Part shown: piece after piece, positions 1 to 6,389 of the stretch
How positions within the stretch are numbered: position 1 is the stretch's first letter
Layout: the number at the start of each line of letters is the position of its first letter
Origin: Gammaproteobacteria bacterium
GTDB taxonomy: Bacteria; Pseudomonadota; Gammaproteobacteria; Eutrophobiales; Eutrophobiaceae
DNA: 7,720 nucleotides
Reading direction: 5' to 3'
Assembly: GCA_009843675.1 (NCBI GenBank)
Contig: VYCZ01000054.1
Span: 1 to 7,720, forward strand
Program-made: the position numbers and the translations under genes
The notes under the pieces: model-generated
What the model was told of the DNA's origin: nothing
The model's database searches: none
Seen by the model: only the letters and a program-made list of their open reading frames with translations

Positions 1-96
1 GTCCTCGACCTGTCCGGGTACGGCGGCGGGTCAATCACCCTGCAGGGCGTGGACGCGGCAGACCTGACGGCCGCCCATTTCGTGTTCCTGGCCTGA
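1..96 (+). CDS. C-terminal end of an RTX/calcium-binding-type protein (partial)
   Basis: Frame 1 is open from the window edge to a TGA at 94-96 and encodes the last 31 residues of a protein whose start lies outside the window. The visible tail contains DLSGYGGGSITLQGVDAADL followed by a short aromatic end (HFVFLA). Acidic, glycine-rich tails of the form DLSG-x-GGG-x-x-x-L-x-GV-x-x-x-DL close many large secreted calcium-binding proteins of the RTX/hemolysin type, where they sit at or near the type I secretion signal. That assignment rests on this short pattern alone; no nonapeptide repeat is visible. The gene is convergent with aat, with about 97 nt between the two stop codons. Confidence 0.55.
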   Translation, partial: VLDLSGYGGGSITLQGVDAADLTAAHFVFLA

Positions 97-193
97 CGGG
101 ATAAAACAGCGCCGCCGCGTAGTCCGCCAGGCCGGGTCCCGTTGTGACGGGCGCAGGGATCCGGTCAATAAAGCGTCCTTATTATGCCATAGC

Positions 194-889
194 TCATGAG
201 CAGTAATGCTTCAGGATGCCGATAAACGTATCTCTCGGCATGGACCTGGCGCCCAGGGTTTCCAGGTGCCTGGAATGGACCTGGCAATCGATGAGACGGA
301 AACGCCGCTTGTCCAGCATTTCCGCCAGGCGCACCAGCGCCACCTTGGACGCATCGGCCTCGCGGCTGAACATGGACTCACCGAAAAACACCCTGCCGAT
401 GCTCACGCCGTAGAGCCCGCCGGCAAGATCGCCTTCGTGCCAGCATTCGCACGAGATGGCGTGTCCCAACCGGTGCAGCCTGATATAGGCCTCGGCCATT
501 TCTGCCGTGATCCAGGTATTTGTGTCGCCGCCGCGCGGCGCCGAACAACCCCGCACCACGTCCGCAAAAGCCTGGTTGAATGAGACCTTGAATTTGTTTC
601 GCTTCAGAGTCCTGGCCAGGCTGCGGCTTATCCTGACCTGGCCGGGTTCCAGCACGGAGCGCGGGTCCGGCGACCACCAGAGAATGGGTTGTCCCTCGCT
701 GTACCAGGGGAAAATACCGCGCCGGTAGGCATTCAGCAGCGTTTCGGGTTCCAGGTTGCCGCCGATAGCCAGCAGTCCGTCCGGGTGGCGCAGGGCTTTC
801 GATACGTCAGGAAGGTCGCCGGCGATGACATTGTCCGCGACCTGGAAGAACTGCCCGCTGGTGGTCCGGTCTGTGCCCGGTTGCGCCAT
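194..889 (-). CDS. aat: Leucyl/phenylalanyl-tRNA-protein transferase
   Basis: This cytoplasmic enzyme moves Leu or Phe from aminoacyl-tRNA onto proteins with N-terminal Lys or Arg, creating N-degrons for ClpS/ClpAP. The 231-aa length is normal for the family. Family signatures appear in order: HPDGLLAIGGNL (35-46), YRRGIFPWY (55-63), WWSPDPR (71-77), TWIT (125-128), GHAISCECW (142-150; commonly GHAHSVE in relatives), GGLYGVSIGRVFFGESMFS (157-175), ASKVAL (180-185) and IDCQ (200-203). The fold is GNAT-like. The ATG at 889 is chosen because the conserved block follows at the usual distance, although no clear Shine-Dalgarno is visible. The upstream epoxide hydrolase-like gene ends 9 nt before this start, so the two are probably cotranscribed. 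The frequent neighbours ate, infA and clpA are not present in the window. Confidence 0.97.
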   Translation of the reverse strand: MAQPGTDRTTSGQFFQVADNVIAGDLPDVSKALRHPDGLLAIGGNLEPETLLNAYRRGIFPWYSEGQPILWWSPDPRSVLEPGQVRISRSLARTLKRNKFKVSFNQAFADVVRGCSAPRGGDTNTWITAEMAEAYIRLHRLGHAISCECWHEGDLAGGLYGVSIGRVFFGESMFSREADASKVALVRLAEMLDKRRFRLIDCQVHSRHLETLGARSMPRDTFIGILKHYCS

Positions 890-898
890 TATTGCGTT

Positions 899-1867
899 TC
901 AGGGACGGTAACCGTCAAAAAAATCCAGCAGCAGCCGATTCACCGCGGCGGGTTTTTCCAGCATGAACCAGTGCCCCGCATCCTCGAGCCGCTCATAGCG
1001 CCAGGGGCCTGCCACGTTTATCGCGGACTCCTGCATCTGCTTCTCCTTCAGGAATGGGTCGGCGCTGCTCCAGATTCCCATTACCGGCATGTTTACCGGG
1101 GGGTAGTTGAGACCGGAGTGCAATCCTCCCCAGCCCCGGGTGTTGGCGCGGTACCAGTTCAACGCGGCGGTCAACGCGCCGGGTCGGGACAAGTCCCTGA
1201 TGAAATGGTCCTGGTCGCCGCTGTGGCGGGTGAGCCGCCTGAAGAAGTCCCAATCGTTTGCCGTCAGCGCGGTCTCTGCGGTCCCGGTCTTGTTGAAGAA
1301 ATCGAAATACCAGGACGCCTCCCGCTGTTCGATGGTGTCCCAGCCGGGATTGCCCGAAGAGCCGACCGACATGACGACCAGTTGTTCAAAACGTTCCGGT
1401 ATGGTGGCGGCCATGACCCAGGCCAGCCCGGCCCCGAAGTCATGGCCGACCAGCCTGGCCCGTTCTATGCCCAGGCGGTCCATGATGCCGATGATGTCGC
1501 CGGCAAGCAGGTCGATGCCGTAATGTTCCACCCCTTCCGGCCGGCCGGCGTTGCCGAACCCGCGCTGGTCCGGGAAGATGACCCGGTAGCCGCCGTCGGC
1601 AATTGCCTGAACCTGGTAGCGCCAGACCTCGCGGGAATCCGGGAAACCGTGCAGGAACACGACGTCCGGTCCCTCTCCGTACACGGTCACCGGAAACTCA
1701 AGATCATCGATAACGACGGTCCTGGAATGCGCAGCCATGTCAAAGGGTTCGACCGCCTGCTGTTCCGGCGCGCAGGCCTGGCAACACAGCAGCAGGATAA
1801 CTATGCTTACGATGAACTTGCAGGTATGGTGCATATGAACTGGCATAATCCGCGGGTATTGATTCAT
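899..1867 (-). CDS. Exported alpha/beta hydrolase, epoxide hydrolase type (probable lipoprotein)
   Basis: The predicted reaction is opening of an epoxide to a diol; haloacetate or haloalkane dehalogenation is the main alternative because both groups use an Asp nucleophile. Visible motifs are the oxyanion-hole HGFP (73-76), DQRGFG (100-105), the nucleophile elbow GHDFG (141-145, Asp143), an acid in SSADPF (Asp270) and the catalytic His in DAGHW (His299). Cap-domain tyrosines typical of epoxide hydrolases are suggested by SWYFDFF (Tyr187) and ALNWYR (Tyr239), which favours epoxide chemistry. The N-terminus has a basic residue and then a hydrophobic run ending in CCQAC. This resembles a signal peptide with a weak lipobox (Cys32; Cys rather than Leu at -3). 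The start is uncertain: Met8 (1846) and Met12 (1834) are also possible, and none has a clear RBS. It is transcribed divergently from the LCAT gene and lies 9 nt upstream of aat. Confidence 0.88.
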   Translation of the reverse strand: MNQYPRIMPVHMHHTCKFIVSIVILLLCCQACAPEQQAVEPFDMAAHSRTVVIDDLEFPVTVYGEGPDVVFLHGFPDSREVWRYQVQAIADGGYRVIFPDQRGFGNAGRPEGVEHYGIDLLAGDIIGIMDRLGIERARLVGHDFGAGLAWVMAATIPERFEQLVVMSVGSSGNPGWDTIEQREASWYFDFFNKTGTAETALTANDWDFFRRLTRHSGDQDHFIRDLSRPGALTAALNWYRANTRGWGGLHSGLNYPPVNMPVMGIWSSADPFLKEKQMQESAINVAGPWRYERLEDAGHWFMLEKPAAVNRLLLDFFDGYRP

Positions 1868-1888
1868 GAATTTCGGCTTGTATATGAT
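1859..1888 (+). promoter_or_regulatory. Candidate sigma70 promoter for the LCAT/di-haem operon
   Basis: TTGATT (1859-1864) and TATGAT (1883-1888) match the -35 and -10 consensus at four and five of six positions with an 18-nt spacer. Transcription would start near 1895, giving a leader of about 125 nt that contains both hairpins described below. The site overlaps the first codons of the divergent hydrolase gene, so the two directions could interfere with each other. This is consensus matching only. Confidence 0.35.
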
Positions 1889-1906
1889 ACGCTAGTATTC
1901 AGACCG

Positions 1907-1933
1907 CGTCATTCCCGCGGAAGCGGGAATCCA
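1907..1933. repeat. dRS3-like palindromic repeat element
   Basis: The core ATTCCCGCGGAAGCGGGAAT (1911-1930) fits the pattern ATTCCC-N8-GGGAAT of the dispersed dRS3-type element. The inner bases GC/GC extend the stem to 8 bp around a GGAA loop (ATTCCCGC/GCGGGAAT). The flanks (CGTC before, CCAG after) also match the common form of this repeat seen between genes in many proteobacteria. It lies between the divergent hydrolase and LCAT genes and would fold in the leader of either transcript. Only one copy is in the window, so its status as a dispersed repeat is inferred from general knowledge. Confidence 0.65.
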
Positions 1934-1944
1934 GTAGAAAAACA

Positions 1945-1959
1945 AGCGCCGCAGGCGCT
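1945..1959. repeat. Small hairpin in the divergent intergenic region
   Basis: AGCGCC (1945-1950) and GGCGCT (1954-1959) form a perfect 6-bp stem around a GCA loop, 14 nt after the dRS3-like element. No T-run follows in either direction, so it does not look like an intrinsic terminator. It may be part of the same repeat unit or a structure in the leader RNA; no function can be assigned. Confidence 0.4.
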
Positions 1960-2020
1960 CCTTGAACCTGACGGCTTGCGGCTGGTCTCACAGTATATGT
2001 GACATGAACGGGACAGCAAA

Positions 2021-3400
2021 TTGAAACGTCTTGCATACATAGCGCTTGGCGCTGTTCTTGCCCTGTTCGGCAACTACTACCTCACCAGTTCGACAGAACC
2101 CGACCTGCAGCGGCTGTACATGCAGAGCATGGCCGTAGAAGACCAGCCCCCGGTCGTCTTCATCCATGGAATCCTGGGCAGCAGGCTCAAGGATGAGAAT
2201 ACCGACGAGGAATTATGGTTCGGTCCTATATGGAATCTACTGTTTGATCATCACTATGACCTGGTCATGGATATTAACCCCGACTCTCTGCAGGCGGAAC
2301 CCGGTGAACTGAAGGCTTTTGCCATAGCGGACAACACGGCCGGCAAGGATTACTACGGCAACGTACTGCGCACCCTCGAGGAAGTAGGGGGCTATGAGAA
2401 GGCAACGCCCGGCCAGGAAATCCGGCCGCAGTCAAAATATTTCTACGAATTCTATTATGACTGGCGCCTGGATAACGCGATTAATGCGGCACACCTGGCG
2501 GATTTTATAGACCGCATCAGGCTGGACCATGGCGATCCGGACCTGAAGGTCGATATCATCGCGCACAGTATGGGTGGCCTGATCGCCCGCTACTATATCC
2601 GTTACGGGCGCGCCGACGTGCTGGACAGCAATGATTTTCCGGAGAATATGTACGGCGGGCAGCGGGTCAGGCGCGTCATCCTGCTGGGGACCCCCAGCCT
2701 GGGTTCGGTTAAGATACTGAACGCGTTTATCGACGGGATCCAGGTGGGTTTCAGGAAAATCAATACCGAGATCCTGGTGACCATGCCGAGCATGTTCCAG
2801 TTGTTGCCCCATCCCATCACTGACTGGATCGTGACTGCCAGGGGCGCCCCACTGAACCGCGACATATTCGACATCGACACGTGGCGCCGCTTCAAGTGGT
2901 CGATCTTCGATGAGGACACCCGCGCCCGCATCCTGTCCCGTTATGACAGCGCCGCGGAAGGTGAAGCCTACCTGGAGACCCTGGAAGCCTATTTCGGGAA
3001 GACACTGGAGCGCGCCAGGCGCTTCGTCTGGTCGTTGACCGTGCCGTTGCCGGATGAGCATCCCCAGTTGATAGTCTTCGGCGGAGACTGCGCCCTGACG
3101 CCGGCCCGCATCCTGGTCGAGGAGGTGGACGGGATATCGGAAATAAGGATGTACCCTGATGAGATCACACAACCCGTTATGGGGGTGGACTACGACGCCC
3201 TGTTGCTGGAACCGGGAGACGGCGCCGTCACCAAGTCGTCCCTGCTGGGAAGGAACACCCTCGACCCCAGCGTGCCGCGCCACGAGTACATTTTTTTCCC
3301 CCTGCATCATGCGTTCCTGTTGTGCGAAAAACACGACAGTCTCACCGGCAATATCAGTTTCAGGGATAATCTGCTGAATACCTTGTTGTCGCTGGAGTAA
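2021..3400 (+). CDS. LCAT/PDAT-family lipase or acyltransferase, membrane-anchored or exported
   Basis: This is a serine hydrolase of the lecithin:cholesterol acyltransferase type, expected to cleave or transfer acyl chains of phospholipids or other lipid esters. Visible signatures are PPVVFIHGILGSRL (43-56, oxyanion region), YDWRL (146-150, conserved in LCAT/PDAT proteins), the nucleophile elbow AHSMGG (181-186, Ser183), LLGTPSLGS (221-229), PSMFQLLPHP (256-265), GDGAV (399-403, probable Asp400) and LHHAF (428-432, probable His429 or His430). An N-terminal hydrophobic segment (5-21) is a signal peptide or membrane anchor. The start is TTG at 2021, the first possible start after an in-frame stop at 2000. 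A modest GGGA lies 7 nt upstream. Starting at Met34 would remove the export segment. It lies only 3 nt upstream of the di-haem gene, so the two form an operon. Whether it acts as lipase or transferase cannot be told from sequence. Confidence 0.88.
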   Translation: MKRLAYIALGAVLALFGNYYLTSSTEPDLQRLYMQSMAVEDQPPVVFIHGILGSRLKDENTDEELWFGPIWNLLFDHHYDLVMDINPDSLQAEPGELKAFAIADNTAGKDYYGNVLRTLEEVGGYEKATPGQEIRPQSKYFYEFYYDWRLDNAINAAHLADFIDRIRLDHGDPDLKVDIIAHSMGGLIARYYIRYGRADVLDSNDFPENMYGGQRVRRVILLGTPSLGSVKILNAFIDGIQVGFRKINTEILVTMPSMFQLLPHPITDWIVTARGAPLNRDIFDIDTWRRFKWSIFDEDTRARILSRYDSAAEGEAYLETLEAYFGKTLERARRFVWSLTVPLPDEHPQLIVFGGDCALTPARILVEEVDGISEIRMYPDEITQPVMGVDYDALLLEPGDGAVTKSSLLGRNTLDPSVPRHEYIFFPLHHAFLLCEKHDSLTGNISFRDNLLNTLLSLE

Positions 3401-3403
3401 ATC

Positions 3404-5125
3404 ATGTCAAACCCGGCCCTGAAATCAATAATCCTGGCACTGGCTTTATTCGGCGCCGGTAGCCAGGCTGCGGAACTCACCGCCCTGCAGGATGAGGAAG
3501 CGTTGAACCCGGACAATGTCATCTTCCTGGAGCAGAACTGGGATGATGCGGACCGGCAATGGTTCTACCATATGAACCAGGGTTCCAGCCTGCTGACCTA
3601 TGACCTGTTCCTGCACCTGGAACAGCACGACAACGGGGAGTTGTTGAGGGACCCCCTGAACATGATGCGTTTTGGCTTCCTGCCGGGGGTGAAGTCGGAT
3701 CAAAACCCGGATGTATTGCCCATCGGCTTCGCCCGGGACCGTGACAACGTCGGGCTGACCTGCTCGGCCTGCCATACCCAGCATATCCGCCATGACGGCA
3801 AGCTGCTGCGCATCGACGGCGGCCAGGCGATGCTGGACCTGCAGTTGTTCCTGGGACACCTGGAGAAGTCCCTGACCGCGACCCTCAGCGACCATGAAAA
3901 GCTGGACAGGCTGGGAAAGCGCTACCATGGGGACGGACCCACGGAAGAGGAATTCCTGGAATTGAAGAACCTGCTGGAACAGGATCTCGCCCGCATCAGC
4001 GACAACAACCGCCGTAACCATACCCGGGTTCCCTACGGTTATACCCGGCTGGATGCCTTCGGAGCGATCCTGAACAAGGGCCTGGCCGCGACCGGGGTGG
4101 AAGACAACTTCAACGAACCGGACGCTCCCACCAGCTATCCCTACCTGTGGGATACGCCCCAGCATGACTACGTGGAATGGAACGGTTCCCAGGCCAACTC
4201 CAATATCGGCGCCCTGGCAAGAAACGTCGGTGAAGTGATTGGAGTTTTCGGCCGGGTGGAGACTACGCCTGCGACCTGGCTGTATTTTTATGATGCGGGC
4301 TATCCCTCCACGGTGCACGCAAGCAACCTGCGCGCAGTCGAAAAAAAGGTGGCCGAACTGCACTCACCGCTATGGCCGGCGTTTTTCCCCGCCATCGACC
4401 ATGAGCAGGCGGCGCGGGGCAGGGTGTTGTACGAACAGTATTGCCTCAGTTGCCACCAGGATATCGACCGCACCGACCCGGGACGCTTGATCAAGGTGCG
4501 GATGGGCAGCATCGACAAGCTGGGAACGGACCCAAAAATGGCGCAGAACGTCCTCGAAATGCGTGGAAAAACCGGTATCTTCCTCGATAAGCCGCGATTT
4601 TATCTTGTCGGTTCGGTGATGGGCGAAGAAGAACCCGCCCTGTTCGTGGCGAACAACCTCATGGGTGGCGTCCTGAGAAATAATCCGTTACAGAGCCTGC
4701 TGGCCATCAGGGACGCCAAAAAACTGGGACACCCGGAGGAGATACACCCGCCTAAATACCTGGATGGGGAAATCCTGGCACGCGGCGAGGAAGTTTCCGA
4801 CCGGGCCCTGCTGGCTTACAAGGCCAGGCCGTTGAACGGTATCTGGAGCGGGGCGCCCTACCTGCACAACGGTTCGGTGCCGAACCTGTACGAACTGATG
4901 CTGCCCGCGGCCGAGCGCAGCAGGACGTTTTATATCGGCTCCTGGGAATACGACCCGGTAAGGGTAGGCTACGTGAACCGTCCCGAACCGGGGGCGTTCC
5001 TGGTCGATACCAGCCTGCCGGGCAACAGCAATACCGGACATGAATACGGTACCGGTGGCGACGGCCTGCCCGTCCTGACCGACGAGGAAATATGGGCACT
5101 GGTCGAATACATGAAGACCCTTTGA
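3404..5125 (+). CDS. RoxA-like di-haem cytochrome c (peroxidase or oxygenase type)
   Basis: A 573-aa periplasmic c-type cytochrome with two haem sites, CSACH (120-124) and CLSCH (347-351). The signal peptide has a Lys7 n-region, a hydrophobic stretch at 9-17 and probable cleavage after QAA (21-23). Other family-type blocks are QWFYHMNQGSSLLTYDLFLHL (52-72), LRIDGGQAMLDL (135-146), PLNGIWSGAPYLHNGSVPNL (476-495) and a late GHEYGTGG (545-552). This architecture matches the large di-haem proteins annotated as cytochrome c peroxidase-like and related to the rubber oxygenase RoxA, rather than the shorter CcpA peroxidases. RoxA cleaves polyisoprene with O2; the substrate here is unknown. The ATG at 3404 has GGAG at 3394-3397 inside the end of the LCAT gene, with only 3 nt between stop and start, which indicates translational coupling with the lipase. 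Confidence 0.88.
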   Translation: MSNPALKSIILALALFGAGSQAAELTALQDEEALNPDNVIFLEQNWDDADRQWFYHMNQGSSLLTYDLFLHLEQHDNGELLRDPLNMMRFGFLPGVKSDQNPDVLPIGFARDRDNVGLTCSACHTQHIRHDGKLLRIDGGQAMLDLQLFLGHLEKSLTATLSDHEKLDRLGKRYHGDGPTEEEFLELKNLLEQDLARISDNNRRNHTRVPYGYTRLDAFGAILNKGLAATGVEDNFNEPDAPTSYPYLWDTPQHDYVEWNGSQANSNIGALARNVGEVIGVFGRVETTPATWLYFYDAGYPSTVHASNLRAVEKKVAELHSPLWPAFFPAIDHEQAARGRVLYEQYCLSCHQDIDRTDPGRLIKVRMGSIDKLGTDPKMAQNVLEMRGKTGIFLDKPRFYLVGSVMGEEEPALFVANNLMGGVLRNNPLQSLLAIRDAKKLGHPEEIHPPKYLDGEILARGEEVSDRALLAYKARPLNGIWSGAPYLHNGSVPNLYELMLPAAERSRTFYIGSWEYDPVRVGYVNRPEPGAFLVDTSLPGNSNTGHEYGTGGDGLPVLTDEEIWALVEYMKTL

Positions 5126-5127
5126 TC

Positions 5128-5145
5128 AGGAGTCAGAGGAGTCAG
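5128..5145 (+). repeat. Tandem 9-bp repeat, two copies
   Basis: AGGAGTCAG occurs twice head to tail (5128-5136 and 5137-5145), followed by a degenerate third unit that merges into the left arm of the adjacent GGGGTCAGAGTA hairpin. It begins 3 nt after the stop codon of the di-haem gene. It probably belongs to the palindromic element as a flank, perhaps made by slippage. Confidence 0.6.
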
Positions 5146-5187
5146 GGGTCAGAGTAAGAAATTCGCCAGAATTTTTACTCTGACCCC
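5145..5187. repeat. Palindromic element E1 (GGGGTCAGAGTA arms)
   Basis: The left arm GGGGTCAGAGTA (5145-5156) is perfectly complementary to the right arm TACTCTGACCCC (5176-5187), a 12-bp stem around a 19-nt centre. The centre can itself pair partly (AAATT with AATTT). The reverse complement of E1 matches E2 (6349-6389) over its first 21 bases without mismatch, so E1 and E2 are copies in opposite orientation on either side of the catalase-related gene. No good T-run follows, so it is a repeat first and a terminator only possibly. It resembles REP-like units of gammaproteobacteria; that link is inferred. Confidence 0.85.
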
Positions 5188-5203
5188 ATCTTTCAGAAAT
5201 ACT

Positions 5204-6343
5204 ATGCCAAGCATGAGTTGCCATTTGAACAGGTTGTTACCCGGGGGCATCAGAGCCGTTACAGTGTTGGTTCTCGCCGCTGTACTTGCGGCCTGTACGG
5301 ACACGGATGTCAGTCAGGAAATATTGCGCGATGATGAAGCAGAGCAGGGCGAGGCCACCCGGGCCGGCTTTGAAAAGCTGGTGGAAGCATACCGCACCGG
5401 GTACGTGGCCCGCGGCGCCCATGCCAAGGCCCATGCCTGCCTGCGGGCTTATTTCGATGTGCAGCCGGATATCCGTAGCGAATTCCGTTACGGCATATTT
5501 GCCGAGCCGGGCAGGCGCTACCGGACCTGGGTGCGTTTTTCCAACGGCCACTACGACCTGGAAACCAGCCATGATTACAAAAACGACGCCAGGGGCATGG
5601 CGCTCAAGCTGATGGGAATTGACGGGGATACCCTTGAACAGGACGGCGCCAACGGCCCGGCACAGGACTTCCTCATGGCAAACACGCCGGTGTTTTTTGT
5701 CAGGAACATGCCGGATTACAATTCTTTCATCGCCAACCCGGAACACCTGAAGGATTTTTTCTTCCCCGGCTGGAATCCGTTCAAATGGCGCATCAAGGAG
5801 GTGTTCGCGGGAAAACGGGTGCTGTCGCCACCCCCGGCGAGCGTGCTCGACCCCATGTATTTCAGCATTACCCCCTACAAGCTGGGACCCCGCAACATCA
5901 AGTTCGCGGCGCGCCCCTGCAACGCACGCGATGCGCAGGAACCGGTCATTGACGAGAATGCCGGGGCTGACTTCCTGCGGGATCAACTGGGCGAAGAACT
6001 GGGCCGCACGGGGGCCTGTTTCATCTTCCAGGTGCAGGTCCAGCGCCCGGACGCGGACGGGATGTCCCTGGATGATGCGACCGAAGCCTGGCCGGAACAG
6101 GATGCCCCGTTTGTGCCCCTGGCGACGATTACCATTCCCCGGCAGGACTTCTCGGGCGAGGAACAGGCCCAATTCTGTGAGAACCTGTCATTCGCGCCCT
6201 GGCATGCCCTGCCGGAGCACCGCCCCCTGGGACAATTGAACCGCCTGCGCAGGCATGCCTACCCGGCCTCGTCCGGGTACCGGCATGAGCGGAACGAGGC
6301 GGAGATACCCGACGCGATGGCGTATTGGGAAGCAGGGGATTGA
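5204..6343 (+). CDS. Catalase-related haem lipoprotein
   Basis: A haem protein of the catalase superfamily (SrpA/y4iL-like branch), predicted to act on H2O2 or organic (lipid) hydroperoxides in the envelope. The signal peptide ends in the lipobox LAAC (28-31, Cys31). Alignment by eye to catalase places the distal His at HAKAH (His73), the Ser at VRFSNG (Ser113) and the Asn at MANTPVFF (Asn160), giving the His-Ser-Asn set. The proximal haem ligand is likely Tyr353 in the R-x-x-x-Y motif RRHAY (349-353). DARGMALKLM (128-137) and NLSFAPWHALPEHRPLG (327-343) are typical of this branch. At 379 aa it is shorter than true catalases (about 480 or more). The ATG at 5204 lacks a clear RBS; Met4 is an alternative. 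It lies 78 nt after the di-haem gene, with palindrome E1 between them and inverted copy E2 just after its stop. Confidence 0.9.
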   Translation: MPSMSCHLNRLLPGGIRAVTVLVLAAVLAACTDTDVSQEILRDDEAEQGEATRAGFEKLVEAYRTGYVARGAHAKAHACLRAYFDVQPDIRSEFRYGIFAEPGRRYRTWVRFSNGHYDLETSHDYKNDARGMALKLMGIDGDTLEQDGANGPAQDFLMANTPVFFVRNMPDYNSFIANPEHLKDFFFPGWNPFKWRIKEVFAGKRVLSPPPASVLDPMYFSITPYKLGPRNIKFAARPCNARDAQEPVIDENAGADFLRDQLGEELGRTGACFIFQVQVQRPDADGMSLDDATEAWPEQDAPFVPLATITIPRQDFSGEEQAQFCENLSFAPWHALPEHRPLGQLNRLRRHAYPASSGYRHERNEAEIPDAMAYWEAGD

Positions 6344-6348
6344 TATAT

Positions 6349-6389
6349 GGGGTCAGAGTAAAAATTCTGACGACACTTACTCTGACCCC
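6349..6389. repeat. Palindromic element E2 (GGGGTCAGAGTA arms)
   Basis: Perfect 12-bp arms, GGGGTCAGAGTA (6349-6360) and TACTCTGACCCC (6378-6389), enclose a 17-nt centre. It begins 5 nt after the stop of the catalase-related gene. Its right arm overlaps the end of the convergent DUF482 gene, supplying that gene's TAA (6377-6379) and the codons for its last residues. Its left 21 bases equal the reverse complement of E1 at 5167-5187. Confidence 0.87.

Noticed and set aside
138..151. Hairpin CCCGT-TGTG-ACGGG between the RTX-like end and aat
   Set aside because: Only 5 bp of stem and no T-run on either strand, so it is not supportable as a terminator of either convergent gene.
689..2002. 437-codon plus-strand open frame across aat and the hydrolase gene
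   Set aside because: It is antisense to two well-supported genes, has no recognisable domain, and its end reads through the dRS3-like repeat (RHSRGSGNP), a typical repeat translation. High GC keeps the opposite frame open.
2432..3334. 300-codon minus-strand frame inside the LCAT gene
   Set aside because: Fully antisense to a gene with clear catalytic motifs; low-complexity Gln/Asp/Val-rich composition typical of a shadow frame.
3446..4363. 305-codon minus-strand frame inside the di-haem gene
   Set aside because: Antisense shadow of a gene with two haem motifs; no domain recognised.
5126..5203. A dedicated promoter for the catalase-related gene
   Set aside because: No convincing -35/-10 pair could be found between the di-haem stop and the ATG; the gene may be read through from upstream.
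5237..6172. 311-codon minus-strand frame inside the catalase-related gene
   Set aside because: Antisense shadow; no motif, and the plus-strand protein is strongly supported.
5145..6389. A complete insertion sequence or integron-like cassette
   Set aside because: No transposase or integrase and no clear target-site duplication around the paired palindromes; only a repeat-bracketed gene can be supported.
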